64,000 nt of DNA from Enterococcus haemoperoxidus ATCC BAA-382 (GCF_000407165.1 NZ_KE136479.1:879464-943463), one strand, 5' to 3'; shown: positions 8,818 through 17,253, counted from the first letter of the stretch. Numbers and translations: made by a program. Notes: generated by a model not told the origin, from the sequence alone.

Positions 8818-10137
8818 ATGAGTGAAAAAGAAGAAAAGGCATTGTTTGACTATGATGCCAAGTTATCGATCAAAGAAGCCGTTCCGATGGGCTTACAGCA
8901 CGTAGTAGCAGCAGTTGTCGGGATCGTTACGCCAGGAATCATGATTGCCAAAGTCTGTAACCTAAGTTCTGGAGATACAACGATCATGATTCAAACGTCA
9001 CTGATTTTCTCTGCCGTAGCAACCTTTATTCAACTGTTTCCGATTTTTGGAAAAGTCGGTTCTAGGTTACCTGTCATGATGGGGGCTAGCTTTGCATATG
9101 TCCCGATTTTAATGGCTATCGGGGGAGACTTTGGGATTGCAGCGATTTTTGGCGCTCAATTAGTTGGAAGTATTTTAGTGATTTTTGTAGGATTATCAAT
9201 AAAAAAAATTCGAATATTGTTTCCGCCGCTTGTCACAGGGACTGTAATTTTAAGTATTGGGTTGTCGCTTTTTCCAGTTGCCATTAAATATATGGCTGGT
9301 GGAGCTGGAAGTCCTGATTTTGGGTCAGCACAGAATTGGTTAGTCGCGTTACTGACGTTTGGCGTGGTATTTTATTTTAACTATTTTTCAAAAGGATTTC
9401 TTAAATTATCTTCTATTTTGAATGGAATGATTATTGGTTACATTGTATCGTTGGTTTTAGGAATGGTCAATTTTACACCTGTTAAAGAAGCTTCTGTTTT
9501 TCAAGTGATTACACCGCTTTATTTTGGCTTGGATTTTCAAATTGTTCCGATCTTGACCTTAGTAGTAATGTTCATCGTTGATGCAGTCCAAGCTATTGGA
9601 CAATTTACTGCAACGACAGTTGGTGCAATGGATCGGGAACCAACGGACAAAGAACTTTCAGGTGGAATTATGGGAAGCGGTTTCTCGAATTTTATTGGTA
9701 GTTTCTTTGGTTCGGTACCTGTTGCAACATTTGGTCAAAACGTCGGACTTGTTACGGTGACAAGGGTAATCAATAAATACGTTATGGTTTTTGCTTCTGT
9801 AATCTTACTAATAGCAGGATTTGTTCCAAAAGTTGCATCGATTTTGACAACGATTCCTTATGCAGTGATTGGTGGTGCGACTGTTTCTGTTTTTGCCTCG
9901 ATTTCGATGACAGGAGTACGGATGATATCAACACAAGAATTGACACCTAGAAATACTGGTGTTGTGGGGATTGCGTTAGCTTTTGGTATCGGCGTTACCT
10001 TGTCAGTAGGCTGTTTGAGTGGTTTTCCACCATGGGTAACAACGATTTTTGGAAACTCAGAGGTTATTTTAACGACAATCGTTGCAGTTATTTTGAATGT
10101 GGTCCTTAAAGAAGAGAAGCAACTGGCAATTGAATAA
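8818..10137 (+). CDS. NCS2-family uracil/xanthine permease
   Basis: I choose the ATG at 8818 (439 residues), 9 bases after AAGAAGGA, over the in-frame TTG at 8812, which is too close to the ribosome site. It is a membrane protein with about 12-14 hydrophobic segments of the nucleobase:cation symporter-2 family. The NAT signature QNVGLVTVTR is present, and the preceding QAIGQFTATTVGAMDREP segment matches xanthine/urate carriers. In a cluster with xanthine dehydrogenase and urate-type genes it probably imports xanthine, urate or a related purine. Sequence alone does not fix the substrate. Confidence 0.88.
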   Translation: MSEKEEKALFDYDAKLSIKEAVPMGLQHVVAAVVGIVTPGIMIAKVCNLSSGDTTIMIQTSLIFSAVATFIQLFPIFGKVGSRLPVMMGASFAYVPILMAIGGDFGIAAIFGAQLVGSILVIFVGLSIKKIRILFPPLVTGTVILSIGLSLFPVAIKYMAGGAGSPDFGSAQNWLVALLTFGVVFYFNYFSKGFLKLSSILNGMIIGYIVSLVLGMVNFTPVKEASVFQVITPLYFGLDFQIVPILTLVVMFIVDAVQAIGQFTATTVGAMDREPTDKELSGGIMGSGFSNFIGSFFGSVPVATFGQNVGLVTVTRVINKYVMVFASVILLIAGFVPKVASILTTIPYAVIGGATVSVFASISMTGVRMISTQELTPRNTGVVGIALAFGIGVTLSVGCLSGFPPWVTTIFGNSEVILTTIVAVILNVVLKEEKQLAIE

Positions 10138-10164
10138 CAATTAAGATTTTCTCTTTTAAAAAAG

Positions 10165-10211
10165 ATGCAAAAGATAAATGAATAAACAGTTTTGTCTTTT
10201 GCATTATTTTT
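10165..10211 (+). terminator. Intrinsic terminator after the permease gene
   Basis: ATGCAAAAGA (10165-10174) pairs with TCTTTTGCAT (10195-10204), followed by TATTTTTAT. It marks a possible break between the catabolic half and the metal-cofactor half of the cluster. Confidence 0.7.
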
Positions 10212-10245
10212 ATGAAGAAATCAAGTAAGTAAAGGAAAATGAAAC

Positions 10246-10833
10246 ATGAATAATTTTTTTCTAGAAGGGGACAAATTTATTGGAAAGTCCACTTTACTAC
10301 GAGAAGTAATAATGGCTACAGGAAAATCTGTCAGCGGTTTTTACGTGAATCGCCGAATTAATGATCAAGGACACATCGTTGGATTTGAACTGAGAGCAGC
10401 AAAAGAATGGGGACAACAAACTCCAGATATGACGCCAATTGCAGATCATTGCTTTATCCACACTGAGAAGGGGCGACGAACAAGAAATTTACAGGTATTT
10501 GAAACGTTTGGAAAAGCGTTATTAAAAGAAGCTAAAAACGACACGGCCGATATTATTTTACTAGATGAAATCGGTGGCATCGAATTATTATCAAGTCCAT
10601 TCAAGGTTGAACTTTTAACACTGATCCAACAACCTAAAAAAATTCTAGGCGTGTTTAAATCAGAAGAAAATTATCATAAACAAAAAAAATACACGCTTGA
10701 AAAATTAGAAATAGGACAACAAAGAGTAATGTTAAGACAAGAAATTCTTAAAGAGAATGGTCAAATTCTCAAGTTGAATGAACATAATTATAGTATTGTC
10801 AAAAATCAACTTTTCAAATTTTTAATGGAATAA
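10246..10833 (+). CDS. THEP1-like nucleoside-triphosphatase
   Basis: 195 residues; ATG after AAAGGAAAA. The N-terminal Walker A is GDKFIGKST and a Walker B-like DIILLDEIGGIELLS is in the middle, the pattern of the THEP1/DUF265 NTPases. Biochemical role in selenium/molybdenum clusters is not known to me. Its position, directly before the ModE-type regulator, suggests a role in cofactor metabolism or regulation, but this is only context. The 52-bp gap to the next gene carries a ModE-like operator. Confidence 0.75.
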   Translation: MNNFFLEGDKFIGKSTLLREVIMATGKSVSGFYVNRRINDQGHIVGFELRAAKEWGQQTPDMTPIADHCFIHTEKGRRTRNLQVFETFGKALLKEAKNDTADIILLDEIGGIELLSSPFKVELLTLIQQPKKILGVFKSEENYHKQKKYTLEKLEIGQQRVMLRQEILKENGQILKLNEHNYSIVKNQLFKFLME

Positions 10834-10846
10834 TTTTTTTTAGAAA

Positions 10847-10871
10847 TCGTTATCTTTTTGAAGTATAACGA
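10847..10871 (+). promoter_or_regulatory. ModE-box-like operator upstream of the ModE-type regulator gene
   Basis: TCGTTAT at 10847-10853 and ATAACGA at 10865-10871 form a perfect 7-bp inverted repeat separated by 11 bases. The known E. coli ModE operator has CGTTAT and ATAACG half-sites about 12 bases apart. The site ends just before the AGGAGG of the next gene, which itself encodes a ModE-type DNA-binding protein, so autoregulation by that protein is likely. Confidence 0.65.
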
Positions 10872-10885
10872 AAGGAGGTTTTAGG

Positions 10886-11272
10886 TTGAAAGAGCAAGAG
10901 GCATTTAATTATACGCTTAATCTAAAGTTGCGAACAAACCGAATTTTTTTCGGACCGGGCGTTGTTGAATTACTTCAACGGATTTCTCAAACTGGCTCGC
11001 TAAATACAGCGGCGAAACAGATGCATATGTCATATAACAAAGCATGGCGGATGATCAAAAAAGCTGAAGAAGAGTTGGGCTACCCTCTGATCAATAAAAG
11101 TGTAGGAGGCAATAATGGTGGTGGATCGACAGTAACAACACAAGGGAAACGCCTTACAGCGAAGTTTTTACTTTTTCAAAAGAAAACGTATCAAATCACG
11201 AATCAATATTTTTCAGAGATTTTCAATGATGATTTAAATCCAGAAATAGTAGAGTTGGAGGAAAGAGAATGA
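10886..11272 (+). CDS. ModE-type winged-helix transcriptional regulator without molybdate-binding domain
   Basis: 128 residues from a TTG start 7 bases after AGGAGG. The sequence is a LysR-like/ModE N-terminal winged helix: helix-turn-helix around SLNTAAKQMHMSYNKAWRMI, then the glycine-rich wing GGNNGGGSTVT and a C-terminal helix. E. coli ModE is about 262 residues with paired molbindin domains; these are absent here, so how it senses molybdate or tungstate is open. Its stop overlaps the start of xdhC by 4 bp. Context suggests control of the transporter and hydroxylase genes downstream. Confidence 0.85.
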   Translation: MKEQEAFNYTLNLKLRTNRIFFGPGVVELLQRISQTGSLNTAAKQMHMSYNKAWRMIKKAEEELGYPLINKSVGGNNGGGSTVTTQGKRLTAKFLLFQKKTYQITNQYFSEIFNDDLNPEIVELEERE

Positions 11273-12282
11273 AGGAATTTTTTCAACAAATAGACGAAGC
11301 AATCAAACAAAAACAAGATACAGTCTTAGTCACAGTGATTGAAAGTTCAGGGTCGACACCAAGAAGTGCAGGTGCTCGAATGCTAGTGGGGAAATCTGGA
11401 AGAATCGCTGGAACGATTGGTGGCGGTGCAGTTGAGTTTCGCGGAGAAAAAATTGCGAAAGAAGTGTTGAAGCATCATCTGTCTAGAGCAGAAAAATTTG
11501 TACTAGCACCAAATGATATTGTAGATCTGGGCATGATTTGTGGTGGAAATGTAGCACTCTTTTTTCAATACCTTGCTTGGCAAGATACCAGTGTTCAGGA
11601 AATCTGTGAAGAAATCATCAACCATTTCCAACATAATCAACAGTGTTGGTTACTTACTGAATTAAACGCTGAAGGAGCAAATGGTTTTGGGTTGTATAGT
11701 TTAGAAACTGGATTAATTGGAAATGTACCTATTGAATTAAAAGAGGCTCAGTTTCTACCAAGATTGACACAAGTCAACATTGATGGGCACATTTATTCAA
11801 TAGAACCATTATTGCAAACAGGCAAAGTCTTTGTTTTTGGCGGTGGTCATGTTGCTCAAGCTTTGGTTCCTGTTTTAAAAACACTGGATTTTTATTGTGT
11901 CGTTTTAGATGACCGGGCAGACTTTTTAACAGAAACTGTATTTCCGGATGCAGATCAGCGGAAGGTCATTGATTTGAACAATATTGAAGCCTCAATTGGA
12001 ATCACCGAAGCAGACTATGCGGTAGTAATGACGCGTGGTCATCAATTTGATTTTCTGTTAGCAAAACAATTATTGGAAACCTCAGCCCACTACATTGGTG
12101 TAATGGGAAGCAAACAAAAGATTGCTACACAAATCAAAAAATTAAAAGAATGCGGCTTTTCGATGACAGATATAAAACGTATCAATATGCCAATTGGATT
12201 AAAAATAAAAGCAGAAACTCCCGCAGAACTTGCAATCAGCGTTGCTGGAGAATTAGTTAAAAAGCGAGCAACATCAAGATGA
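11269..12282 (+). CDS. XdhC/CoxI-family molybdenum hydroxylase maturation factor
   Basis: 337 residues, overlapping the regulator gene by 4 bp. N-terminal XdhC domain with the ESSGSTPRSAGARM and GTIGGGAVE motifs and the conserved CGG in GMICGGNVALF; C-terminal Rossmann domain beginning VFVFGGGHVAQALVPVL. XdhC-family proteins bind molybdenum cofactor and help sulfurate and insert it into xanthine dehydrogenase-type enzymes. In this cluster the client is almost certainly the selenium-dependent xanthine dehydrogenase at 17.3 kb. Confidence 0.88.
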   Translation: MKEFFQQIDEAIKQKQDTVLVTVIESSGSTPRSAGARMLVGKSGRIAGTIGGGAVEFRGEKIAKEVLKHHLSRAEKFVLAPNDIVDLGMICGGNVALFFQYLAWQDTSVQEICEEIINHFQHNQQCWLLTELNAEGANGFGLYSLETGLIGNVPIELKEAQFLPRLTQVNIDGHIYSIEPLLQTGKVFVFGGGHVAQALVPVLKTLDFYCVVLDDRADFLTETVFPDADQRKVIDLNNIEASIGITEADYAVVMTRGHQFDFLLAKQLLETSAHYIGVMGSKQKIATQIKKLKECGFSMTDIKRINMPIGLKIKAETPAELAISVAGELVKKRATSR

Positions 12283-12308
12283 AATCGGTCAAAATAGGAG
12301 TGAGCGCA

Positions 12309-13340
12309 ATGAAGGATAGATACTCGAAGATCAACCAGAAAAAAATGATTATTTTAGGTTCGGTGTTACTTTTTCTGCTAGTGTTTACAATCTCTTTCTT
12401 TTTAGGGAAGTTTCCAATTGCTAGTGGAGATTTCTTTCGAGCTATTTTGAACAAAATAATTCCGTTGGAGCAAACTTGGAGTAGTCAAGTTGAGACGATT
12501 TTGTTTAAGATTCGTTTTCCTAGAATCCTCATGGCAGTGCTCATCGGTGCGGGTATCTCGGTAGCTGGGGCAACCTACCAAGCTCTATTTCAAAACCCGA
12601 TGATTTCACAAGATATCCTAGGTGCTTCACAAGGAGCTGCGTTTGGAGCTGCTATTGGATTATTTTTCTCTTTGACGTATGAACAAGTGATTTCACTGTC
12701 TTTTATTTTTGGGTTACTAGCAGTGGGTGCGGTACTTTTAGTGAGTAAATTTTTGCGGACTGACTCTGTTTTGAATATGGTTTTGATCGGGATGATGGTG
12801 GGATCGCTTTTTTCTTCGGCTGTTTCCTTTTTGAAATTAGTAGGCGATCCGACGAATACACTTCCAGCAATCACGTATTGGCTAATGGGGAGTTTGTCAT
12901 CAATTAAAATACAAGACATTCCATTTGTAGCACCTTTGATTTTAGTTGGAATGATCCCGATATTCTTGTTACGTTGGCGTTTAAATGTTATTTCTTTAGG
13001 TGAAGAAGAAGCCTTGACCTTAGGTGTGAACAATCGTGTTTTAAGAGTGATTTTGATTATGGCTGCCACCTTGATTACAGCAAGTGCGGTATCTGTCAGT
13101 GGGTTGATTGGTTGGGTAGGATTAGTTGTACCGCATTTTTCGCGGATGTTGATCGGCAATGACTACCGCTATAGCATTCCAGTAACAGCAATAGTAGGTG
13201 GTACTTTTCTATTATTTGTAGATGATTTTTCCCGATTGATTTCGACAAGCGAGATACCGATCGGGATCTTGACATCGTTTATAGGTGCACCGATTTTTCT
13301 AGTATTGATTGCTAAAAATAATCGTTCGATTAGAGAATGA
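12309..13340 (+). CDS. FecCD-family ABC transporter permease (probable molybdate/tungstate)
   Basis: I choose the ATG at 12309 (343 residues), 8 bases after AGGAG; an upstream ATG at 12279 overlaps the xdhC stop as ATGA but lacks a good site. The protein has about ten hydrophobic helices and typical BtuC/FecD motifs (GAGISVAGATYQALFQNP, LIGWVGLVVPHFSRML). Family members carry iron chelates, cobalamin, heme, or, in the MolBCA group, molybdate and tungstate. Placement between xdhC and molybdoenzyme genes favours oxyanion import; substrate is inferred. Confidence 0.85.
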   Translation: MKDRYSKINQKKMIILGSVLLFLLVFTISFFLGKFPIASGDFFRAILNKIIPLEQTWSSQVETILFKIRFPRILMAVLIGAGISVAGATYQALFQNPMISQDILGASQGAAFGAAIGLFFSLTYEQVISLSFIFGLLAVGAVLLVSKFLRTDSVLNMVLIGMMVGSLFSSAVSFLKLVGDPTNTLPAITYWLMGSLSSIKIQDIPFVAPLILVGMIPIFLLRWRLNVISLGEEEALTLGVNNRVLRVILIMAATLITASAVSVSGLIGWVGLVVPHFSRMLIGNDYRYSIPVTAIVGGTFLLFVDDFSRLISTSEIPIGILTSFIGAPIFLVLIAKNNRSIRE

Positions 13341-13352
13341 GGAGGCGTTGTG

Positions 13353-14147
13353 ATGTTGGAAGTAATTGATTTAGCATTTGCTTATAGAAAACAAAACATA
13401 CTAAAGAACATTTCATTTAAACTTGAATATGGGCAGTCGGTTTGTTTATTAGGGAAAAATGGAGTGGGGAAAAGTACATTGTTTAAATGTTTACTTGGAG
13501 TATTAAATCCTAATATAGGATCTATTAAAATCAACGGTCGTTTGATAACAGAGTGTAAAAGGAATGAACTTGCACAATTGATTTCTTATATTCCGCAAAA
13601 ACAACGTGGAGTCTTTCATTTTACTGTTTTTGAAATGGTTTTGATGGGAACGACGGCCAGATTAAAAAAATATCAGCAACCTGGTCAAGCTGAAAATGAA
13701 TTAGCTGAATCAGCCTTGACCATACTAAATATTTCCCATTTAAAGAATCGCACTTATTCAGAAATCAGCGGTGGAGAGCAGCAGCTTGTGATTATTGCAC
13801 GCTCAGTGGCTCAACAAAGTAAGATCATTATCATGGATGAACCTTGTGCCAATCTTGATTATGGAAATCAAATCATGGTTTTAGAAATGATTCAAAAGCT
13901 AGCTGAGCAAGGCTATTTGATTATTCAATCCACACATGATCCAAACCATGCCTTACAATATGCTGATTATGTTTTAGTTTTACATGAAGGACAGCTGATG
14001 CAAGGTACCCCAAAAAACATCTTAACAAGTCGACAGTTAGAGGCTATGTATCATGTGCCAATCACCGTTCATGAACTGACGGCATATGAACAAAGAATCT
14101 GTTTACCAACGAAAAAACTATTGAATAGAAAGGATGAAACAAAATGA
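13353..14147 (+). CDS. ABC transporter ATP-binding protein (FecE/MolC-like)
   Basis: 264 residues from the ATG at 13353, preceded by GAGGAGG; a GTG one codon earlier is an alternative. Walker A GKNGVGKST, Q-loop in ISYIPQKQR, signature ISGGEQQL and Walker B IIIMDEPCANLD are all intact. It forms the importer with the permease before it and the lipoprotein after it, whose start overlaps its stop by 4 bp. Confidence 0.9.
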   Translation: MLEVIDLAFAYRKQNILKNISFKLEYGQSVCLLGKNGVGKSTLFKCLLGVLNPNIGSIKINGRLITECKRNELAQLISYIPQKQRGVFHFTVFEMVLMGTTARLKKYQQPGQAENELAESALTILNISHLKNRTYSEISGGEQQLVIIARSVAQQSKIIIMDEPCANLDYGNQIMVLEMIQKLAEQGYLIIQSTHDPNHALQYADYVLVLHEGQLMQGTPKNILTSRQLEAMYHVPITVHELTAYEQRICLPTKKLLNRKDETK

Positions 14148-15256
14148 CAAGAAAACCAAGTTTGACTTTGTTATTAGGCGTAACGATTCTTACGATGATC
14201 GGTTGTTCAAATAATAACCAAAACACAAGTGAAACTGAGAATATGGAGACCACTGTTCGTTCGGTCCAAAAACAAGAGGTAAATACACGTACATTTGTTG
14301 ATTCTGCTGGACGTGAAGTCATTGTCCCAACTAAAATCAAAAAAATTGCGCCATCAGGTCCATTAGCTCAACTAGTATTGTACACAAGTTCACCAGATTT
14401 ACTAGTTGGTTTAGCAACGCCATTTTCAACGGAAGCAAAAGAATTTATTGATAAAAAATATCAAAATTTACCTAACTTTGGTCAATTTTATGGAAAAAAT
14501 GCTAGTTTAAATATGGAAGCATTAAGTGCGGCTGAACCAGATGTGATCATCGACATCGGTGAAGCTAAAAAGACAGTAAAAGAAGATATGGATAAATTAC
14601 AGGATCAGATCAATATTCCAACGATTTTCATTGAAGCCAATTTAAAAAATATGCCTGAAACGTATAAAAAAATAGGGGACTTACTTGGGGAGACAAAAGA
14701 AACAGAAAAGCTTAGTAAATATTGCCAAAAGGTTCTAAAACAAGCAGATAGTGTTCGATCTTCATTAAAAGAATCCGATCAAAAAAGGATTTATTATGCC
14801 TCAGGAAATGCTGGTCTAAATACAAACGCTGAAGGTTCATTTCATGCTCAAGTAATAGATGAAATTGGGGCTAAAAATGCTGCTACAGGGGTTGATATTG
14901 TATCAAAAGGTGGAGGTACGCTCATTTCAATGGAACAATTAGTTCAGTGGCAACCAGATTATATTTTAGCTGAGACAAAAGATGTCTATGAATTAATCAA
15001 AACAGATGAGTCTTGGCAAGAGCTGACAGCAGTTAAGGAAGGAAAAGTTTATCAAGTTCCAACAGCTCCTTATAATGTTTTAGGTTCGCCACCCTCTGTC
15101 AATCGTATCATGGGAATTCAATGGCTAGGACAATTGGTTTATCCAGAACAATATAAGCTAGATATCGAAGAGACACTAAAAGAGTTCTACTCTCTTTTCT
15201 ACCATGTTGAACCAACTTCAGAACAAGTTAAAACGATTCTCACAAATGCTCAATAA
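14144..15256 (+). CDS. ABC transporter substrate-binding lipoprotein
   Basis: 370 residues. The N-terminus is a lipoprotein signal: basic MTRK, hydrophobic stretch, then lipobox MIGC with Cys21 as the lipidation site. The mature part is a helical-backbone (class III, BtuF/FhuD-like) periplasmic-binding fold, with TFVDSAGREVIVP at the start and NVLGSPPSVNRIMGIQWLG near the end, typical of FecB relatives. It is the extracytoplasmic receptor of the importer encoded just upstream. The ligand could be molybdate/tungstate (context) or an iron complex (family majority). Confidence 0.85.
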   Translation: MTRKPSLTLLLGVTILTMIGCSNNNQNTSETENMETTVRSVQKQEVNTRTFVDSAGREVIVPTKIKKIAPSGPLAQLVLYTSSPDLLVGLATPFSTEAKEFIDKKYQNLPNFGQFYGKNASLNMEALSAAEPDVIIDIGEAKKTVKEDMDKLQDQINIPTIFIEANLKNMPETYKKIGDLLGETKETEKLSKYCQKVLKQADSVRSSLKESDQKRIYYASGNAGLNTNAEGSFHAQVIDEIGAKNAATGVDIVSKGGGTLISMEQLVQWQPDYILAETKDVYELIKTDESWQELTAVKEGKVYQVPTAPYNVLGSPPSVNRIMGIQWLGQLVYPEQYKLDIEETLKEFYSLFYHVEPTSEQVKTILTNAQ

Positions 15257-15278
15257 AAATGATACTAGGAGAGGTTTT

Positions 15279-16448
15279 ATGAAAATCAAAACAGATTTAC
15301 CAGAAATTTTTGCAGAGTTTGATGATGCCAGACGTCAAGGATTTGTTCAGGTCAAAAAATTAAAAGAACAAGGTGTGCCAGTTGTAGGCGTGTATTGCAC
15401 GTTTATGCCAGAAGAAATCGTATTAGCAGCAGATGCCGTTCAAATCAGTCTTTGCTCTACATCAGATGAAACAATTTCAGCAGCAGAGGAAGATCTACCG
15501 AGAAATCTGTGTCCCCTAATTAAGTCTAGTTATGGTTTTGGTAAAACAGATAAATGTCCATTCTTCTATTTCTCTGATTTAGTGGTGGGCGAAACAACGT
15601 GTGACGGCAAAAAAAAGATGTACGAATACATGGAAGAATTCAAACCACTTTATTTAATGAATTTACCTAACGCACGAAATTCCAAAGCAGCATTTGAATT
15701 ATGGAAAGATGAAATCGTTCGTTTTAAAGAAAAATTAGAAACTTTTCTCGATGTAACAATTACAGAAGACGGGATTAAAGAAGCCATTCGTTTAAAAAAT
15801 AGGGAACGAACAGCTAGAAAAAAGTTTTATAGACTAGGCAAACTAAATCCGCCTGCAATTGAAGGGTCAGAAATTTTCAAAGTCATGTATGGTGCCAATT
15901 ATACCTTCGATAAAGAAAGCCTAATCCAAAGACTAGATGATACAACAAAAAAAGTTCTCGCACAGTATCCTGAACAACATCAGCCAGATGGCAAACCTAG
16001 AATCCTGATTACAGGCTCTCCAATGGGCGGTGTGACTGAAAAAGTTATTCGAGCAATTGAAGAAAATGGCGGTACTATTGTTGGTTTTGAAAATTGTACA
16101 GTTGCCAAAGCTGTTGAACGATTAGTGGATGAAGAAAAGGCAGATAGTTATGAAGCCTTAGCTGAAAAATATATTGATATCGGCTGTGCATGCATATCCA
16201 ATAATACGAGTCGTTTTGATCTATTGAGCCAAATGATCGACGAGTATCAAGTAGCTGGCGTAGTGGATATGGTGTTGCAATCATGCCATCCATACTCGAT
16301 CGAAGCCTTAAAAATTAGACGGTTTTGCCAGAAGGAAAAAAATGTCCCGTATCTATACTTAGAAACTGATTATTCTACAGCCGATATCGAACAAATCAAT
16401 ACACGAGTAACTGCCTTTATCGAAATGTTGGAGGATTGCTCATCATGA
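15279..16448 (+). CDS. Double-cubane-cluster-type reductase (2-hydroxyacyl-CoA dehydratase D-component family, YjiM-like)
   Basis: 389 residues from the ATG at 15279, which follows AGGAGAGG; an earlier in-frame ATG at 15204 lies inside the lipoprotein gene. The HgdB/FldC-type fold carries scattered cysteines suited to an Fe-S cluster (VGVYCTF, ISLCST, DKCPFF, ENCTVAK, IGCACIS, LQSCHP, RRFCQ). There is one dehydratase-like gene with one activase, not the A/B pair of true acyl-CoA dehydratases. That matches the YjiM/YjiL arrangement known as double-cubane cluster protein, an ATP-driven low-potential reductase. The natural substrate is unknown. A role in the purine route or in selenium/molybdenum cofactor chemistry is a context inference. 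Confidence 0.82.
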   Translation: MKIKTDLPEIFAEFDDARRQGFVQVKKLKEQGVPVVGVYCTFMPEEIVLAADAVQISLCSTSDETISAAEEDLPRNLCPLIKSSYGFGKTDKCPFFYFSDLVVGETTCDGKKKMYEYMEEFKPLYLMNLPNARNSKAAFELWKDEIVRFKEKLETFLDVTITEDGIKEAIRLKNRERTARKKFYRLGKLNPPAIEGSEIFKVMYGANYTFDKESLIQRLDDTTKKVLAQYPEQHQPDGKPRILITGSPMGGVTEKVIRAIEENGGTIVGFENCTVAKAVERLVDEEKADSYEALAEKYIDIGCACISNNTSRFDLLSQMIDEYQVAGVVDMVLQSCHPYSIEALKIRRFCQKEKNVPYLYLETDYSTADIEQINTRVTAFIEMLEDCSS

Positions 16449-17197
16449 AAGTGATTGGTCTTGATAGTGGATCAACTACCACTAAAGGGGTTCTTTTTGA
16501 ACATAATCAACTAATAAAAAAATGGTTGGTATTGACAGCTGGTGATCCAAGACAAGCAGCTGAGCAAGTCATCACTGAGTTAAGCAATAATGAACAACAC
16601 AAAATAATTACAACTGGCTATGGTCGAAAATTATTAAACGCTGATAAAGCAGTTACTGAAATTACCTGTCACGCTAAAGGTGCATCCTATCTTAGTCACA
16701 GTATTCAAAATGTGATCGACATTGGTGGTCAAGATAGCAAGGTAATCAAAATGGATAAGGATGGGCATGTTTTAGATTTTAATATGAATGACAAATGTGC
16801 TGCTGGAACTGGACGATTTGTTGAAGTATTAATGCGAACATTAGGAGAAGAAATCGACCAAATCGATAGCTTTGTTGCTACAGCTAAACCGGTAAAAATC
16901 AATAGTATGTGTACGGTGTTTGCAGAATCAGAAGTCATTAGCTTAATTGGCAAAGGTGAAAAAAGAGAAAATATTGCGTTAGGAGTTCTACATTCAATCG
17001 CTGCTCGTATCAGCAATCAACATAGACAAATCAATCCCGACCAAGGACCAATCTTTTTTTCAGGAGGCTTGTCACAAAGCAGAAAAGTAGCAGAACTGGT
17101 TGCCGAGTATACTAAAAAAGAAGTATACTATGATCAAGAACTGTCACAATATGCAGGAGCAATTGGTGCCGCATTGATCGGTATTCAGGAAAAATAA
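16445..17197 (+). CDS. Acyl-CoA-dehydratase-activase-type ATPase (YjiL-like)
   Basis: 250 residues from the ATG at 16445, 10 bases after GGAGG and overlapping the previous stop as ATGA. ASKHA-fold ATPase: phosphate loop GLDSGSTTTKGV, second motif DIGGQDSKVIKM, and the cluster-binding cysteines in NDKCAAGTGRF and NSMCTVF that hold a [4Fe-4S] between two subunits. Such activases use ATP to push one low-potential electron into the partner reductase. The obvious electron source in this cluster is the flavodoxin at 25.5 kb, reduced by the pyruvate oxidoreductase; this link is inferred. Confidence 0.87.
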   Translation: MKVIGLDSGSTTTKGVLFEHNQLIKKWLVLTAGDPRQAAEQVITELSNNEQHKIITTGYGRKLLNADKAVTEITCHAKGASYLSHSIQNVIDIGGQDSKVIKMDKDGHVLDFNMNDKCAAGTGRFVEVLMRTLGEEIDQIDSFVATAKPVKINSMCTVFAESEVISLIGKGEKRENIALGVLHSIAARISNQHRQINPDQGPIFFSGGLSQSRKVAELVAEYTKKEVYYDQELSQYAGAIGAALIGIQEK

Positions 17198-17211
17198 ACA
17201 AAAAATGTTTT

Positions 17212-17239
17212 TTTGCTAAATAATAATTTTTAGACCTAA
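17212..17239 (+). promoter_or_regulatory. 28-bp element shared by the xdh and flavodoxin promoters (copy 1)
   Basis: The element begins TTGCTAAA and ends ACCTAAA and matches the copy at 25229-25256 at 23 of 28 positions by eye. It contains TTTAG-AC-CTAAA, a small dyad. It lies 8 bases upstream of the -10 hexamer, so it would overlap the -35 region. A shared operator is the simplest reading. Confidence 0.5.
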
Positions 17240-17242
17240 ATT

Positions 17243-17253
17243 TTATGGTATAA
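17243..17253 (+). promoter_or_regulatory. Extended -10 promoter of the xdh gene
   Basis: TATGG followed by TATAAT (17248-17253) is an extended -10 (TGnTATAAT). No good -35 hexamer is at 17-bp spacing, consistent with an activator-dependent or extended -10 promoter. It gives xdh a promoter separate from the genes upstream. Confidence 0.6.

Noticed and set aside
12590-13159. Long minus-strand open frame (189 codons) opposite the FecCD-type permease gene
   Set aside because: Low-complexity composition rich in Lys, Ile and Pro, no ribosome site, and it lies entirely over a well-supported gene; a shadow frame.
15279-17197. (R)-2-hydroxyglutaryl-CoA dehydratase with activator
   Set aside because: A true dehydratase needs two different dehydratase subunits; only one is encoded, matching the YjiM/YjiL double-cubane type.
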